DNA of 28,397 nt from DATAQC01 sp051005135 (lineage in GTDB: Bacteria; Actinomycetota; Acidimicrobiia; Acidimicrobiales; AC-14), in assembly GCA_051005135.1 (NCBI GenBank), contig JBPCJQ010000064.1:1-28397 (forward strand), given 5' to 3'. A program made the position numbers and the translations under genes. This document shows positions 7,686 through 15,010 of this stretch, piece after piece. The first letter of the stretch is position 1, and the number at the start of each line of letters is the position of its first letter. A model generated the notes under the pieces. It saw only the letters and a program-made list of their open reading frames with translations. It was not told where the DNA came from and did not search any database.

Positions 7686-8033
7686 CTAGGCGAAGGCGGG
7701 CTTGACGGGCGGGAAGGCCGACACGGCGGTGATGGCCGGACCGGTGCCGCCCTCCTCGGGGCGGCGCCGGCTGCGGTCTTCCACGGCCAGGCGAATGGCG
7801 GTGCGGCCCTCACCGTCGATCTCGATGTCGGCGAAGGTCGGGATGCAGACCAGGTCGATGTTGGACGGGGCCACGAAGCCTCGGGCGATGGCGATGGCCT
7901 TCACCGCCTGGTTGAGGGCGCCGGCGCCCACCACCTGCACCTCGACCGCGCCCGACTGGCGTAGGACGCCTGCGAGGGCGCCGGCGACGGAGTTGGGATT
8001 GGAACGACTCGATACCTTCAGGACTTCGACCAC
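7686..8033 (-). CDS. spoVS: Stage V sporulation protein S (SpoVS) homologue
   Basis: Small protein of 115 aa, very close to SpoVS over its first 85 residues (VEVLKVSSRSNPNSVAGALA, then VVGAGALNQAVKAIAIARGF, SNIDLVCIPTF). In Bacillus SpoVS influences sporulation and septation; in Actinobacteria and Deinococcus-Thermus its homologues have no settled role, and nothing here indicates sporulation. The open frame begins at a TTG (8045), but I favour the GTG at 8033: a GGGGG ribosome-binding site lies 5-7 nt before it, and the product then starts like other SpoVS proteins. A C-terminal tail of about 25 residues rich in R, E, P and A is extra. It follows recA by about 90 bp, the place where recX is often found. 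Confidence 0.88.
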   Translation of the reverse strand: MVEVLKVSSRSNPNSVAGALAGVLRQSGAVEVQVVGAGALNQAVKAIAIARGFVAPSNIDLVCIPTFADIEIDGEGRTAIRLAVEDRSRRRPEEGGTGPAITAVSAFPPVKPAFA

Positions 8034-8123
8034 GTCATCCCCCAAGCAGTAGCGGTAGGTGACTTGATCATCTAGTTCGACGGCGTCGCGGCCGGTTCCT
8101 GCCTGGACAGAGCCGACCCGGCT

Positions 8124-10250
8124 TCAGTCGAGCGAGATGGGCTGGTCGTCGGGATCAGCGACGGGTGCCTCCTCGCCCTTGGCGATGCCGATCTGCTTGC
8201 GGATGCGCTCGGAGATCTCCACCATGATCTCGGGGTTCTCGGAGAGGAACGTCTTGGCGTTCTCCCTGCCCTGGCCGAGCTGCTCGCCCTCGTAGGTGTA
8301 CCAGGCCCCCGACTTCTTCACCAGAGCCAGGTCGACGCCCACGTCGAGCAGCGAGCCCTCCCGGCTGATGCCCTTGCCGTAGCCGATATCGAACTCGCAC
8401 TGTTTGAATGGGGGCGAAACTTTGTTCTTCACGACCTTCACCCGGGTGCGGTTTCCCACCACCTCCACACCGTCCTTGATGGCCTCGATGCGGCGAATGT
8501 CGAGACGGACCGACGAGTAGAACTTCAGGGCCCTCCCCCCCGGGGTGGTCTCTGGTGAGTTGTGCACCATCACACCATCGACGAAGTAGTTGTGCGTGCC
8601 CTCTACCTCGAGGTCGAAGCGATGCATAGAACGGGTGTGGGGTTTGTCGGCGATGGCCACAACCGGCATGGGTACGAGCTCATAGCGCATGGGGGCAAAC
8701 GCGGGCTCGACTGCAAAGCGACCCCTATAGCGAGGCAGCAGCTTGTACTCCATCGAAGGATGGACGAACCGAGCGATCAGGGCGTGGAGCTTGGCAGTCT
8801 CCTCCTTGGGGAAGATGAGTACGGCCTGCTTTGCCTTTCCGCTTTTTATCAGCACCGGCCGAATGTCCCAGGTATCGGCCAAATACTCGACGATCCTTGT
8901 TCTTGTGGTGGCTTCCATGGCCTCGACGCAGATCCCGACTCGACCGCTACCGTCTCGGGTGCGCTTTTGAAGACCCTTTGAGCGGTTAGCAAATGAGCCG
9001 TCGTCCATGTACCAGATGGCCAGTGACAGGGGCGTGAGCGCCTTGAGATACTCATCGCTGAAGATCTTCTTGCCTCCGACGTAGACGGCGTCCCGCACCT
9101 TCGCCAACTCGGGCAACGGCGCAAGGTCGTGGAAGACAGCACCGTCGGACACCCGCACCGACCGGCTCGATCCCACATTGGCGAACAGCGAAGCCTTCCA
9201 GTCGGCGTACTCGGACTGCTTGGCTCCATGAGCGAGGCGGAACCTGGCGCCGTGGCCACTCTTGGTAGAAGAGACGGCACCGTCGCCCATCAGGCCACCT
9301 AGGACGACTTCCCACTGGAACCCGGAGAGCCGGTGGGGCACAGCCTGGAGGACGCGGTCACCGACAATCAGCTCGCTGGCCTCCCGCCATCCCCCAGGCG
9401 TGCGGACCTGGTGGTTCGGGGTGCAGGAGAACTGGGAGCGCCCGTTCCCGCCGCCGCGGGCCACCGTGATCTGGAGGAACCGGTCAGTGGGGCCGTTGTC
9501 GAACCAGTTGACTACCTTCTTGGGTACCACCACGCCCTGGTCGGGATCGTAGGACAGCACTTCAACTGGCCGACGCTGGTTGACGATCTTGCCGATCTTC
9601 TCCTGGCTGCCGTCGGCCAGCGTGACCCTGGTTGAATATGAAAAACAGCCGTACATCACCCCTATCTTTTCCCTCAATTGGTTGATGAAGAGGCAGATGG
9701 TGTCGGTCTTGTTGAGGGTGCCGGCCAGCTTGCGCAGGGCCTGGGACATGAGCCGGGCCTGGAGGCCGACATGGGTGTCGCCCATCTCACCTTCGATCTC
9801 GGCGCGTGGGGTGAGCGCCGCCACCGAGTCGATGACCACCACGTCGAGGGCGCCCGAGCGGATGAGCATGTCGGTGATCTCCAGGGCCTGCTCCCCCGTG
9901 TCGGGCTGGGAGATGAGCAGCTCGTCGACGTTGACGCCGATGGCTCGGGCATAGACCGGGTCCATGGCGTGCTCGGCGTCGATGTAGGCGGCCATGCCCC
10001 CGTTGCGCTGGGCCTCGGCCACCACGTGCATGGCCAGGGTGGACTTGCCCGACGACTCCGGGCCGTAGATCTCCACGATGCGGCCCCTGGGCAGGCCGCC
10101 CACCCCGAGGGCGATGTCGAGGGCAAGAGCGCCGGTGGGGATGGCGGCGATCTCCATGTGGGACGCCTCCCCCATGCGCATGACCGAACCCTTGCCGAAC
10201 TGCTTGTCGATCTGGCTGAGCGCCATGTCGAGGGCCTTGTCTCGTTCCAC
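8124..10250 (-). CDS. recA: RecA recombinase precursor containing an intein
   Basis: DNA-dependent ATPase for homologous recombination and SOS induction. The 708-residue precursor consists of an N-extein (1-201), an intein (202-564) and a C-extein (565-708); splicing would give a 345-aa RecA, the normal size. The Walker A motif is GPESSGKST (63-71), Walker B ends in VVVIDS, and loop 1 is EIEGEMGDTHVGLQARLMSQ. The intein sits between GVMYG and SPETTPGG at the start of loop 2, so RecA should be inactive until splicing. The other known actinobacterial intein site (VVKNK/CSPPF in M. tuberculosis) reads VVKNKVSPPF here and is empty. The start is GTG at 10250 with AAGGGA upstream. A promoter with a LexA box lies at 10349-10377. 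Confidence 0.97.
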   Translation of the reverse strand: MERDKALDMALSQIDKQFGKGSVMRMGEASHMEIAAIPTGALALDIALGVGGLPRGRIVEIYGPESSGKSTLAMHVVAEAQRNGGMAAYIDAEHAMDPVYARAIGVNVDELLISQPDTGEQALEITDMLIRSGALDVVVIDSVAALTPRAEIEGEMGDTHVGLQARLMSQALRKLAGTLNKTDTICLFINQLREKIGVMYGCFSYSTRVTLADGSQEKIGKIVNQRRPVEVLSYDPDQGVVVPKKVVNWFDNGPTDRFLQITVARGGGNGRSQFSCTPNHQVRTPGGWREASELIVGDRVLQAVPHRLSGFQWEVVLGGLMGDGAVSSTKSGHGARFRLAHGAKQSEYADWKASLFANVGSSRSVRVSDGAVFHDLAPLPELAKVRDAVYVGGKKIFSDEYLKALTPLSLAIWYMDDGSFANRSKGLQKRTRDGSGRVGICVEAMEATTRTRIVEYLADTWDIRPVLIKSGKAKQAVLIFPKEETAKLHALIARFVHPSMEYKLLPRYRGRFAVEPAFAPMRYELVPMPVVAIADKPHTRSMHRFDLEVEGTHNYFVDGVMVHNSPETTPGGRALKFYSSVRLDIRRIEAIKDGVEVVGNRTRVKVVKNKVSPPFKQCEFDIGYGKGISREGSLLDVGVDLALVKKSGAWYTYEGEQLGQGRENAKTFLSENPEIMVEISERIRKQIGIAKGEEAPVADPDDQPISLD
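8559..9647 (-). mobile_element. RecA intein with LAGLIDADG homing endonuclease
   Basis: 363-residue class 1 intein. Splicing blocks: Cys1 (CFSYSTRVTLADGS), block B with TPNH (76-79), block F FDLEVEGTHNYF, and block G FVDGVMVHN ending in His-Asn, followed by Ser as the +1 residue. The endonuclease core has two dodecapeptide motifs, VLGGLMGDGAV (Asp122) and LAIWYMDDGSF (Asp215/Asp216), both with their acidic residues, so splicing and homing both look intact. The DNA is visibly less GC-rich than the flanking exteins, especially at 9615-9680 and 8800-8990, consistent with horizontal acquisition. By recollection, the insertion point matches the M. leprae RecA site rather than the M. tuberculosis one. 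Confidence 0.95.
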
Positions 10251-10269
10251 CGCTGATCCCTTCCGTCGT

Positions 10270-10284
10270 GGCCGCCCTGCGGCC
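10270..10284. other. Hairpin in the recA 5' leader
   Basis: GGCCGC-CCT-GCGGCC forms a 6-bp perfect stem with a 3-nt loop about 20 nt upstream of the recA start codon. It is too close to the ribosome-binding site to be a terminator of the neighbour; a role in recA translation is speculative. Confidence 0.3.
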
Positions 10285-10348
10285 GCTGGTGTCTGACGGG
10301 TCTCACCCTACGGAGGGGGTGTGACGATTACGTGGGTGTAGTTCCACC

Positions 10349-10377
10349 AGCGTAGTTCCGAACGCTCGTTCGGTCAA
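10349..10377 (-). promoter_or_regulatory. recA promoter with embedded LexA (SOS) box
   Basis: On the minus strand: -35 TTGACC (10372-10377), a 17-nt spacer, and -10 TACGCT (10349-10354). The spacer contains CGAACGCTCGTTCG or its complement (10359-10372), a perfect match to the actinobacterial/Gram-positive LexA operator CGAAC-N4-GTTCG. LexA bound there would block RNA polymerase. The predicted leader is about 90 nt. Confidence 0.88.
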
Positions 10378-10424
10378 GGACCGCCCGGTGAGCGCGGCCA
10401 CGATCGGGCGGAGAGCAGGCGCCG

Positions 10425-11744
10425 TCAGGCGCGGTGGAGCAAGCGCCGCCGGGCCAGGTCGAGCAAGCGCCGCCGGGCCAGGTCGAGCAGCGTGATGCAG
10501 GCGTACTGGCGGACGTGTTGGCGCCCGCCGGGGAGGTGGACCTCGCGGGCGTCCACGCCGTCGGAATCGGCCACAGCCATGAACACGGTGCCCGGGGGCT
10601 TCCCCTCCTGGGACGCGGGGCCGGCGACCCCGGTGATGCCAAGGCCCATCTCGGCCCGCAGCGCCCCGCACACGCCCCTCGCCATGGCCACCGCCGCCTC
10701 CTCGCACACCACCGGGCCTTCGGGGACGTCGAGGAGGTCGTACTTCACCTTGCTGTCGTAAGCCACCACCGAGCCCCGGAACCACCGGCTGGCACCTTCG
10801 GTCTCGGCCAGGCGCGACCCCACCAGGCCGCCGGTGAGCGATTCGGCCACTCCCAGAGTGAGACCCTGGCCCACCAGCAGGTCGGCCACCACCTGCTCCA
10901 TCGTCTGGTCGTCGACCCCGAAGACGATCTCACCGACCAGCGCGCGCACCTCGGCCTCCTCGGTGTCGAGGAGGCGGTGGGCCTCGGCCTCGTCGGCCGC
11001 CCTGGCGGTGATCCGCACCTTTATGCCCTCGATGCCCGAGGCCAGGAAGGCGATGGTGGGATTGGCCTTGTGCTGCGCTTGGGCCACGCAGGCCAGGGCG
11101 TCGACCCGGGACGCGATGCGCTCGGCCAGGGCCGCTTCGGACAACCCCCAAGTGCGCAACGTGCGGCTGAGGATCACGCCCGGTCGCCCCGCCCTGCGCA
11201 CCAGATCGGGGATCACTGCCCGATCGACCATCTCGAAGAGCTCAGTGGGCACCCCGGGCACGGCATAGACCACCTGGTCACCCGTCGGCCCTGCCGGGCA
11301 CCTGAGCCCGGGAGCCGTCCCCTGCTCCTGGGCGATGAACTCCGCAGTTGCCGGGCGGTCGGCCTGGCGCAGGTTGCTCGCCGGCATCTCGCCCGGGCCC
11401 GAGCGGCTCCCTGAGCGGGAGCCTTGCCGGGAGGAGAAGATGGCCTCGATGCGATCCACCATGGCGGCGTCGCGTTCCAGAGGTGTACCGAGGGCGGCGG
11501 CCAGAGCCTGCCGGGTGACGTCGTCGGGCGTGGGGCCGAGGCCGCCGCAGACGATCACCGAGTCCGTTCGAGCCAGCGCCTCGCCCACCACCGCCGCTAT
11601 GCGATCGACGTTGTCGCCCACCGTCGTGTGGCGCAGGCAGTCGATGCCCGACATGGCGAGGCGGTCGGCGAGCCATGCCGAGTTGGTGTCGACCACCTGG
11701 CCCAGCAACAGCTCGGTGCCTACTGCCACCACCTCACAGCGCAC
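10425..11744 (-). CDS. cinA: CinA: competence/damage-inducible protein, nicotinamide-nucleotide amidase
   Basis: Two-domain protein of 439 aa. The N-terminal MoaB-like domain (EVVAVGTELLLGQVVDTNSAW, VCGGLGPTPDDVTRQ) is an ADP-ribose pyrophosphatase in characterised members. The C-terminal PncC domain (VAESLTGGLVGSRLAE, GITGVAGPASQEGKPPGTVF) deamidates NMN in pyridine nucleotide recycling. It is last in rimO-pgsA-cinA; its GTG overlaps the pgsA stop by 11 nt, with GGGAGG upstream. Two low-complexity additions are present: SRQGSRSGSRSGPGE near residue 110, which carries a copy of the dapF dispersed element read in another frame, and a C-terminal DLARRRLL repeat. cinA next to recA is a common order in bacteria, but recA has its own SOS promoter between them. 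Confidence 0.93.
   Translation of the reverse strand: MRCEVVAVGTELLLGQVVDTNSAWLADRLAMSGIDCLRHTTVGDNVDRIAAVVGEALARTDSVIVCGGLGPTPDDVTRQALAAALGTPLERDAAMVDRIEAIFSSRQGSRSGSRSGPGEMPASNLRQADRPATAEFIAQEQGTAPGLRCPAGPTGDQVVYAVPGVPTELFEMVDRAVIPDLVRRAGRPGVILSRTLRTWGLSEAALAERIASRVDALACVAQAQHKANPTIAFLASGIEGIKVRITARAADEAEAHRLLDTEEAEVRALVGEIVFGVDDQTMEQVVADLLVGQGLTLGVAESLTGGLVGSRLAETEGASRWFRGSVVAYDSKVKYDLLDVPEGPVVCEEAAVAMARGVCGALRAEMGLGITGVAGPASQEGKPPGTVFMAVADSDGVDAREVHLPGGRQHVRQYACITLLDLARRRLLDLARRRLLHRA
10437..10484. repeat. 24-bp perfect tandem repeat at the 3' end of cinA
   Basis: Units 10437-10460 and 10461-10484 are identical (each starts GAGCAAGCGCCGCC) and encode DLARRRLL twice just before the stop. 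The period keeps the reading frame. Confidence 0.8.
11395..11421. repeat. Dispersed GC-rich element, copy in cinA
   Basis: 27 nt, identical to the dapF units at 4752-4810 except for one C-to-T change. It is read in a different codon phase than in dapF (SRSGSRSGP versus APAQGAARAQ), which shows similarity at the DNA level rather than at the protein level. Confidence 0.75.
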
Positions 11745-12318
11745 GTACGACCTGCCTCCCGTCGAGCAGGTACTGGGCCCCGGTGACGACGGTGAGCACC
11801 ACCGCCACCCATAGGACGGCTGCCACCGCCTGGCGGTAGCCCGGCCCGCCGACGGGGGCGAGGGCCATCCCGACGGCCACGTCCTGGACGATCGTCTTGA
11901 CCTTGGCCCATGGTCGGGCGGGGATGGAGACCCCCCGGCGCCCGACCCACGACCGGTAACCGCTCACTGCCACCTCCCGCAGGCCGATACCGAACACCGG
12001 CAGCCACCACAGGCGGGAGCGGACGACGAGGGCAACCATGGCGCCCAGCACCAGCACCTTGTCGGCGAGGGGGTCGAGGAAGGCACCCGAGCGCGTGGCG
12101 CCCTGGTGGCGCGCCACCACCCCGTCGGCGATGTCGGTGACGACTACTCCCAACCACAGGGCGAGGGCCGCCCACGCCGGTCCACCGGCGAGCACCATGG
12201 CCAGCAGCACGGGCGTGGCCACCACTCGGGCCAGGGTCAGGGCGTTGGCCGGCGTGGCCAGCGCCGATGGCCCGAAGCCGCCGGTCGTCCCAGTCGTGCC
12301 GGTCGCACCGGTCGTCAA
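11734..12318 (-). CDS. pgsA: CDP-diacylglycerol--glycerol-3-phosphate 3-phosphatidyltransferase family protein
   Basis: Integral membrane enzyme of 194 aa in phospholipid synthesis; PgsA makes phosphatidylglycerol phosphate from CDP-diacylglycerol. The CDP-alcohol phosphotransferase signature is clear: DIADGVVARHQGATRSGAFLDPLADK, quoted as DIADGVVAR then GAFLDPLAD. The gap between AR and G is 7 residues, one fewer than the usual pattern of 8. Several hydrophobic helices follow (VLVLGAMVALVV, AAVLWVAVVLTVVTG). The probable TTG start at 12318 gives a Thr/Gly-rich leader (MTTGATGTTGTTGG) before ATPANALTLARVVATPVLL; the true start could be later. It lies 2 nt after the rimO stop and overlaps cinA. 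Confidence 0.85.
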   Translation of the reverse strand: MTTGATGTTGTTGGFGPSALATPANALTLARVVATPVLLAMVLAGGPAWAALALWLGVVVTDIADGVVARHQGATRSGAFLDPLADKVLVLGAMVALVVRSRLWWLPVFGIGLREVAVSGYRSWVGRRGVSIPARPWAKVKTIVQDVAVGMALAPVGGPGYRQAVAAVLWVAVVLTVVTGAQYLLDGRQVVRAL

Positions 12319-12320
12319 GG

Positions 12321-13580
12321 TCAGGCGGCCTCGATGTCTGGCCCCGCGCTGGCGGTGACGGTGAGACGGGCAACCTGCCCCACGGGCAGCGGTAGCGGCA
12401 CGGCCACCACGCCGTCGATCTCGGGCGCCTCGCGATGGCTACGGCCGATGCCCGGCTCGTCGACCAGGACGTCAACCTCGCGCCCGATCAGTGCCGCCCG
12501 GCGAGAGGCGGTTATGGCGTCTTGGCGCTCGCCCAGCTCGCGCAGCCGCTCGTCGACCAGGGAGGCAGCAACCGGGTCTTCGAGGCCGGCGGCGTAGGTG
12601 CCCTCCTCGGAGGAGAAAGCGAAGAAGCCGGCCCAGTCGAGCTGGGCCTCCTCCAGGAAAGCCAGCAGCAGGTCGTGGTCGTCCTCGGTCTCGCCCGGGT
12701 AGCCGACGATGAACGACGACCGGAAGGCGGCGTCGGGCTCGCGCCGGCGGATGGCGGCGATGCGCCGGAGGAAGCGGACGCCGTCGCCCCACCGGCGCAT
12801 GCGCGCCAGCAAGGGCCGGGAGACGTGCTGGAGCGACAGGTCGAAATAGGGCACGCCGGTGGCGCACACCGTGTCGACCAGGGCATCGTCGAGCTCGGAC
12901 GGGTAGAGGTAGAGAAGCCGGACCCGCCGCACCCGGGCGGCGACGGCGGGCACCAGGTCGAGGATGGCCCTGTGTCGTGACATGCGGCCAGAGCCTCGCC
13001 CGGTCATGTCGCGCCCGTAGGAGGCCAGGTCCTGGGCGACGAGCACCACCTCGGCCACGCCCAGCCCGTCGACCTCGGCCAGCACCGCGTCGAGGGGCCG
13101 CGACCGTTGGCGCCCCCGGAACGACGGGATGGCGCAGAAGCCACAGGCCCGGTCACACCCCTCGGCCACCTTCACGTAGGCCCACGGTGCCGACGCCGGG
13201 GGCCGGGGGAGGTTCAACAGGTCGAGGCGGGCGGTGTCAGCTCCCCCCAAGGTGTCGAGGGTGACGGGAACCCCGAAGCCGGCCACCAGATCTGCCTCGG
13301 GAAGGGCCTCGGCCAGCTCGTTCCCGTAACGCTCGGCCATGCATCCGGTGACTACCAGGCGAGCACCGGGGCGGCGACCCTCGGCCAGGCCCAGCACCGC
13401 GTCGACCGACTCCCGGCGAGCGGCCTCCACGAAGGCGCACGTGTTGACCACGACCACATCAGCATCGTCGGGTGCCGACGCCGCCTCCATGCCGTCTGCC
13501 AGCAGGGTGCCGACCAGCTTGTCGGAGTCGACCTGGTTCTTGGGACAGCCCAACGTCTCAACCCAGTAACGACCGGCCAC
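12321..13580 (-). CDS. rimO: Ribosomal protein S12 methylthiotransferase RimO
   Basis: Radical-SAM enzyme of 419 aa that methylthiolates a conserved Asp of ribosomal protein S12. It is distinguished from MiaB by YWVETLGCPKNQVDSDKL at the N-terminus. Other motifs: NTCAFVEAARRESVD, the SAM cluster motif EGCDRACGFCAIPSFRGRQRSR (quoted to mark CxxxCxxC), SFIVGYPGETEDD and a C-terminal TRAM region. The open frame runs further upstream, but that part is antisense-free filler overlapping the DUF5679 gene. I place the start at the GTG at 13580, where homology begins and where a TACAGT box lies 8 nt upstream. It heads the rimO-pgsA-cinA operon. Confidence 0.93.
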   Translation of the reverse strand: MAGRYWVETLGCPKNQVDSDKLVGTLLADGMEAASAPDDADVVVVNTCAFVEAARRESVDAVLGLAEGRRPGARLVVTGCMAERYGNELAEALPEADLVAGFGVPVTLDTLGGADTARLDLLNLPRPPASAPWAYVKVAEGCDRACGFCAIPSFRGRQRSRPLDAVLAEVDGLGVAEVVLVAQDLASYGRDMTGRGSGRMSRHRAILDLVPAVAARVRRVRLLYLYPSELDDALVDTVCATGVPYFDLSLQHVSRPLLARMRRWGDGVRFLRRIAAIRRREPDAAFRSSFIVGYPGETEDDHDLLLAFLEEAQLDWAGFFAFSSEEGTYAAGLEDPVAASLVDERLRELGERQDAITASRRAALIGREVDVLVDEPGIGRSHREAPEIDGVVAVPLPLPVGQVARLTVTASAGPDIEAA

Positions 13581-13588
13581 GGCCGACC

Positions 13589-13594
13589 ACTGTA
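13589..13594 (-). promoter_or_regulatory. -10 box of rimO (leaderless)
   Basis: TACAGT on the minus strand, 8 nt before the rimO GTG at 13580, with no ribosome-binding site between. Confidence 0.5.
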
Positions 13595-13627
13595 GGCGGG
13601 TGGGGCCGCCGGGTCGGCGGGCGGCTG

Positions 13628-13774
13628 CTACTTGCCGAGCATGCGGTTCATCTTGGTGCCGCACTCCGGGCAGGTGCCCTGCGCAGCCCGCCGCCCGTTG
13701 GCCAGGTTTACCTCGGTGCCTTCGAACGTGCGCTTCTCGCGGCACTTCACGCAGTAACCCTCGTAGTCAGCCAT
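13628..13774 (-). CDS. DUF5679-like small zinc-ribbon protein (48 aa)
   Basis: MADYEGYCVKCREKRTFEG... ends ...CPECGTKMNRMLGK. Two CxxC pairs (CVKC and CPEC) about 28 residues apart suggest a bound zinc; the rest is basic. This matches the short DUF5679 proteins common in Actinobacteria and Chloroflexi, whose function is unknown; nucleic-acid binding is a reasonable guess only. I use the ATG at 13774 because GAAGGGAA lies 5-7 nt before it and the family begins with MA-Y-CVKC; the open frame extends 17 codons further upstream without support. It ends 47 bp before the rimO start and is transcribed in the same direction. Confidence 0.85.
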   Translation of the reverse strand: MADYEGYCVKCREKRTFEGTEVNLANGRRAAQGTCPECGTKMNRMLGK

Positions 13775-13869
13775 GTTCGTTCCCTTCCTGGGTCTCTTGG
13801 GGCGGAGCCCCTTGACGATCGGCACAAGTCTGGCCTGGATCGGCCTCCCGCCCCGCCATGGGCCGCCCG

Positions 13870-14502
13870 TCAGGTGACCAGGCGCCCTTCGGGGTCTTCT
13901 ACCACGACCGTAGATGCGATCTTGTCCCAGATGCCCTGGTAAGGAGGGCTCAGGATCATGAAGGCCGACACGATGGTGGTGATGCTAAAGGTGATCCATC
14001 CGAGGATGCCCTTGTAGACCAGCTCTCTTAGCGCCATGGTGCCCCTCGAGGCCGCTCGACCGGTGTCCGTCCTCACCACCCTCATGCCCAGGAGGGACTT
14101 GGCCGGTGTCTGACCCTTTCCCCAGGTGATCACCGACCAGATGATCCAGCCGATGAACAGGGTCACCAAGGCCAGAAGCCCGTCGAGCAGGTAGGCGCCG
14201 AAACGCTTGCCGCTGGAAGCAAGTGGAGCGCCGAGCGGCTGGGCGGTACCCGGTGGGCCCCACTGGGGCTGCAACCCGGCGGGCGGTGGCGGCGGCGGGA
14301 CGGGCCCGTCGGGCAGGCCCAGGGCGGGGCGTTGGTCACCGATCGTACTCCACTCGGACGCCCCCACCGGGATGACGCGGCTGGTCGGCCCCATCGCCCC
14401 GCGCTCGACCAACGAGCGGATCTCCGCCGACCCCGCCGGGCCCATCGTCGTCTCACCCTGCACGTACCACCACTGTTGCGACTCGGTTCCAGTTTGGCTC
14501 AT
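13870..14502 (-). CDS. GYF_2 and RDD domain membrane protein
   Basis: 210 aa. Residues about 8-65 form a GYF_2 domain (QQWWYVQGETTMGPAGSAEI, then SLVERGAMGPTSRV, ASEWSTIG), usually a protein-protein interaction module. A Pro-rich linker (PVPPPPPPAGLQPQWGPPG) follows. The C-terminal half is an RDD domain: ASSGKRFGAYLLDGLLALVTLFIGWIIW, GKGQTPAKSLLGMRVVRTDTG, then a further hydrophobic segment (WITFSITTIVSAFMIL). The RDD family is poorly characterised; some members transport ions or compatible solutes. The ATG at 14502 has AAAGGTGA 12 nt upstream, a long spacing. It is divergent from the small membrane protein at 14578. Confidence 0.85.
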   Translation of the reverse strand: MSQTGTESQQWWYVQGETTMGPAGSAEIRSLVERGAMGPTSRVIPVGASEWSTIGDQRPALGLPDGPVPPPPPPAGLQPQWGPPGTAQPLGAPLASSGKRFGAYLLDGLLALVTLFIGWIIWSVITWGKGQTPAKSLLGMRVVRTDTGRAASRGTMALRELVYKGILGWITFSITTIVSAFMILSPPYQGIWDKIASTVVVEDPEGRLVT

Positions 14503-14561
14503 GGCCAGAGTGTGTCACCTTTCGACAACGGTCCCGGTCTGAACTGTCGATAACCGTCCAC

Positions 14562-14570
14562 AAAGGAGAG
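14562..14570 (+). promoter_or_regulatory. Strong ribosome-binding site
   Basis: AAAGGAGAG ends 7 nt before the ATG at 14578. It is the clearest Shine-Dalgarno sequence in the window and contrasts with the many starts that have none. Confidence 0.8.
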
Positions 14571-14577
14571 CGTTGAC

Positions 14578-14901
14578 ATGTACCAGTTCGCTACCGTCGC
14601 ATTGCTGGGTCTGGCTGTGCTCGGGCTCACCAACCTTGTCACCGAGCTAGCCCCGGCATTGGCCAGGTACCGCAGCGTGGCCATGTTCGTCCTGGCCGTG
14701 GCCGGCGTGGTCGCCATCGACTACTCCGTCCTCGCCGGGTTCGGCATCCACGTCCGAGACGCTTGGATGGGGCCCTGGGCAACCGGTCTCATCGTGGGCT
14801 CGCTGGCATCGGCCTGGCAGGCCGCGCTGGGGTGGCTGCACGCTCCCGAGCAGTCGGTGAGCGAGCCCGGTCGGGCCGACCGGCCTCGAATCGCCGCCTG
14901 A
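14578..14901 (+). CDS. Small hypothetical membrane protein (107 aa)
   Basis: Not recognised. Three hydrophobic stretches are visible: YQFATVALLGLAVLGLTNLV, SVAMFVLAVAGVVAIDYSVLAGF, and a weaker ATGLIVGSLASAWQAALGWL, followed by a charged C-terminal tail (PEQSVSEPGRADRPRIAA). Size and shape resemble small phage-holin-like membrane proteins, but there are no lysis genes nearby and I do not assign that role. A strong AAAGGAGAG ribosome-binding site precedes the ATG. It is alone on this strand, divergent from the GYF/RDD gene, and followed by a good hairpin. Confidence 0.75.
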   Translation: MYQFATVALLGLAVLGLTNLVTELAPALARYRSVAMFVLAVAGVVAIDYSVLAGFGIHVRDAWMGPWATGLIVGSLASAWQAALGWLHAPEQSVSEPGRADRPRIAA

Positions 14902-14924
14902 TATCCCACTAAACCCACCGCCGA

Positions 14925-14948
14925 TGGCGCCCCAATGGAGGGGCGCCA
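14925..14948 (+). terminator. Hairpin after the small membrane protein
   Basis: TGGCGCCCC (14925-14933) pairs perfectly with GGGGCGCCA (14940-14948) around a 6-nt loop, 24 nt past the stop codon of the preceding gene. There is no T-run. Confidence 0.6.
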
Positions 14949-14973
14949 CCGGCGCGTTATCTGTGGGATCCAC

Positions 14974-15010
14974 TGTGCAAGAAGATCGGTATAGCCGATC
15001 TTTTTGCACA
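14974..15010. repeat. Long inverted repeat at the broken end of the sigma-factor pseudogene
   Basis: TGTGCAA (14974-14980) pairs with 15004-15010 and AAGATCGG (14982-14989) with 14995-15002; a G-T pair between the two blocks makes a 16-bp stem around a 5-nt loop (TATAG). It is AT-richer than its surroundings. It lies where homology to the sigma factor stops, so it may mark a deletion or the end of a lost element; it could also act as a terminator for either strand. Confidence 0.65.

Noticed and set aside
7686..8033. SpoVS homologue as evidence of a spore former
   Set aside because: SpoVS occurs in many non-sporulating bacteria, and no other sporulation genes are present.
10437..10484. Direct repeats in cinA considered as a mini CRISPR array
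   Set aside because: The two 24-bp units are directly adjacent with no spacers, are in frame in the coding sequence, and no cas genes are nearby.
13581..13745. Longer N-terminus for RimO (55 extra residues)
   Set aside because: The extra part overlaps the zinc-ribbon gene at 13628-13774, has no homology to RimO, and the -10 box supports 13580.
13799..13811. GGGGC-GGA-GCCCC hairpin upstream of the zinc-ribbon gene as a riboswitch or terminator
   Set aside because: Only a 5-bp stem with a 3-nt loop and no supporting structure; common by chance at this GC content.
14578..14901. Small membrane protein as a phage holin
   Set aside because: The size fits, but there are no endolysin, phage or integrase genes nearby and no specific holin motif.
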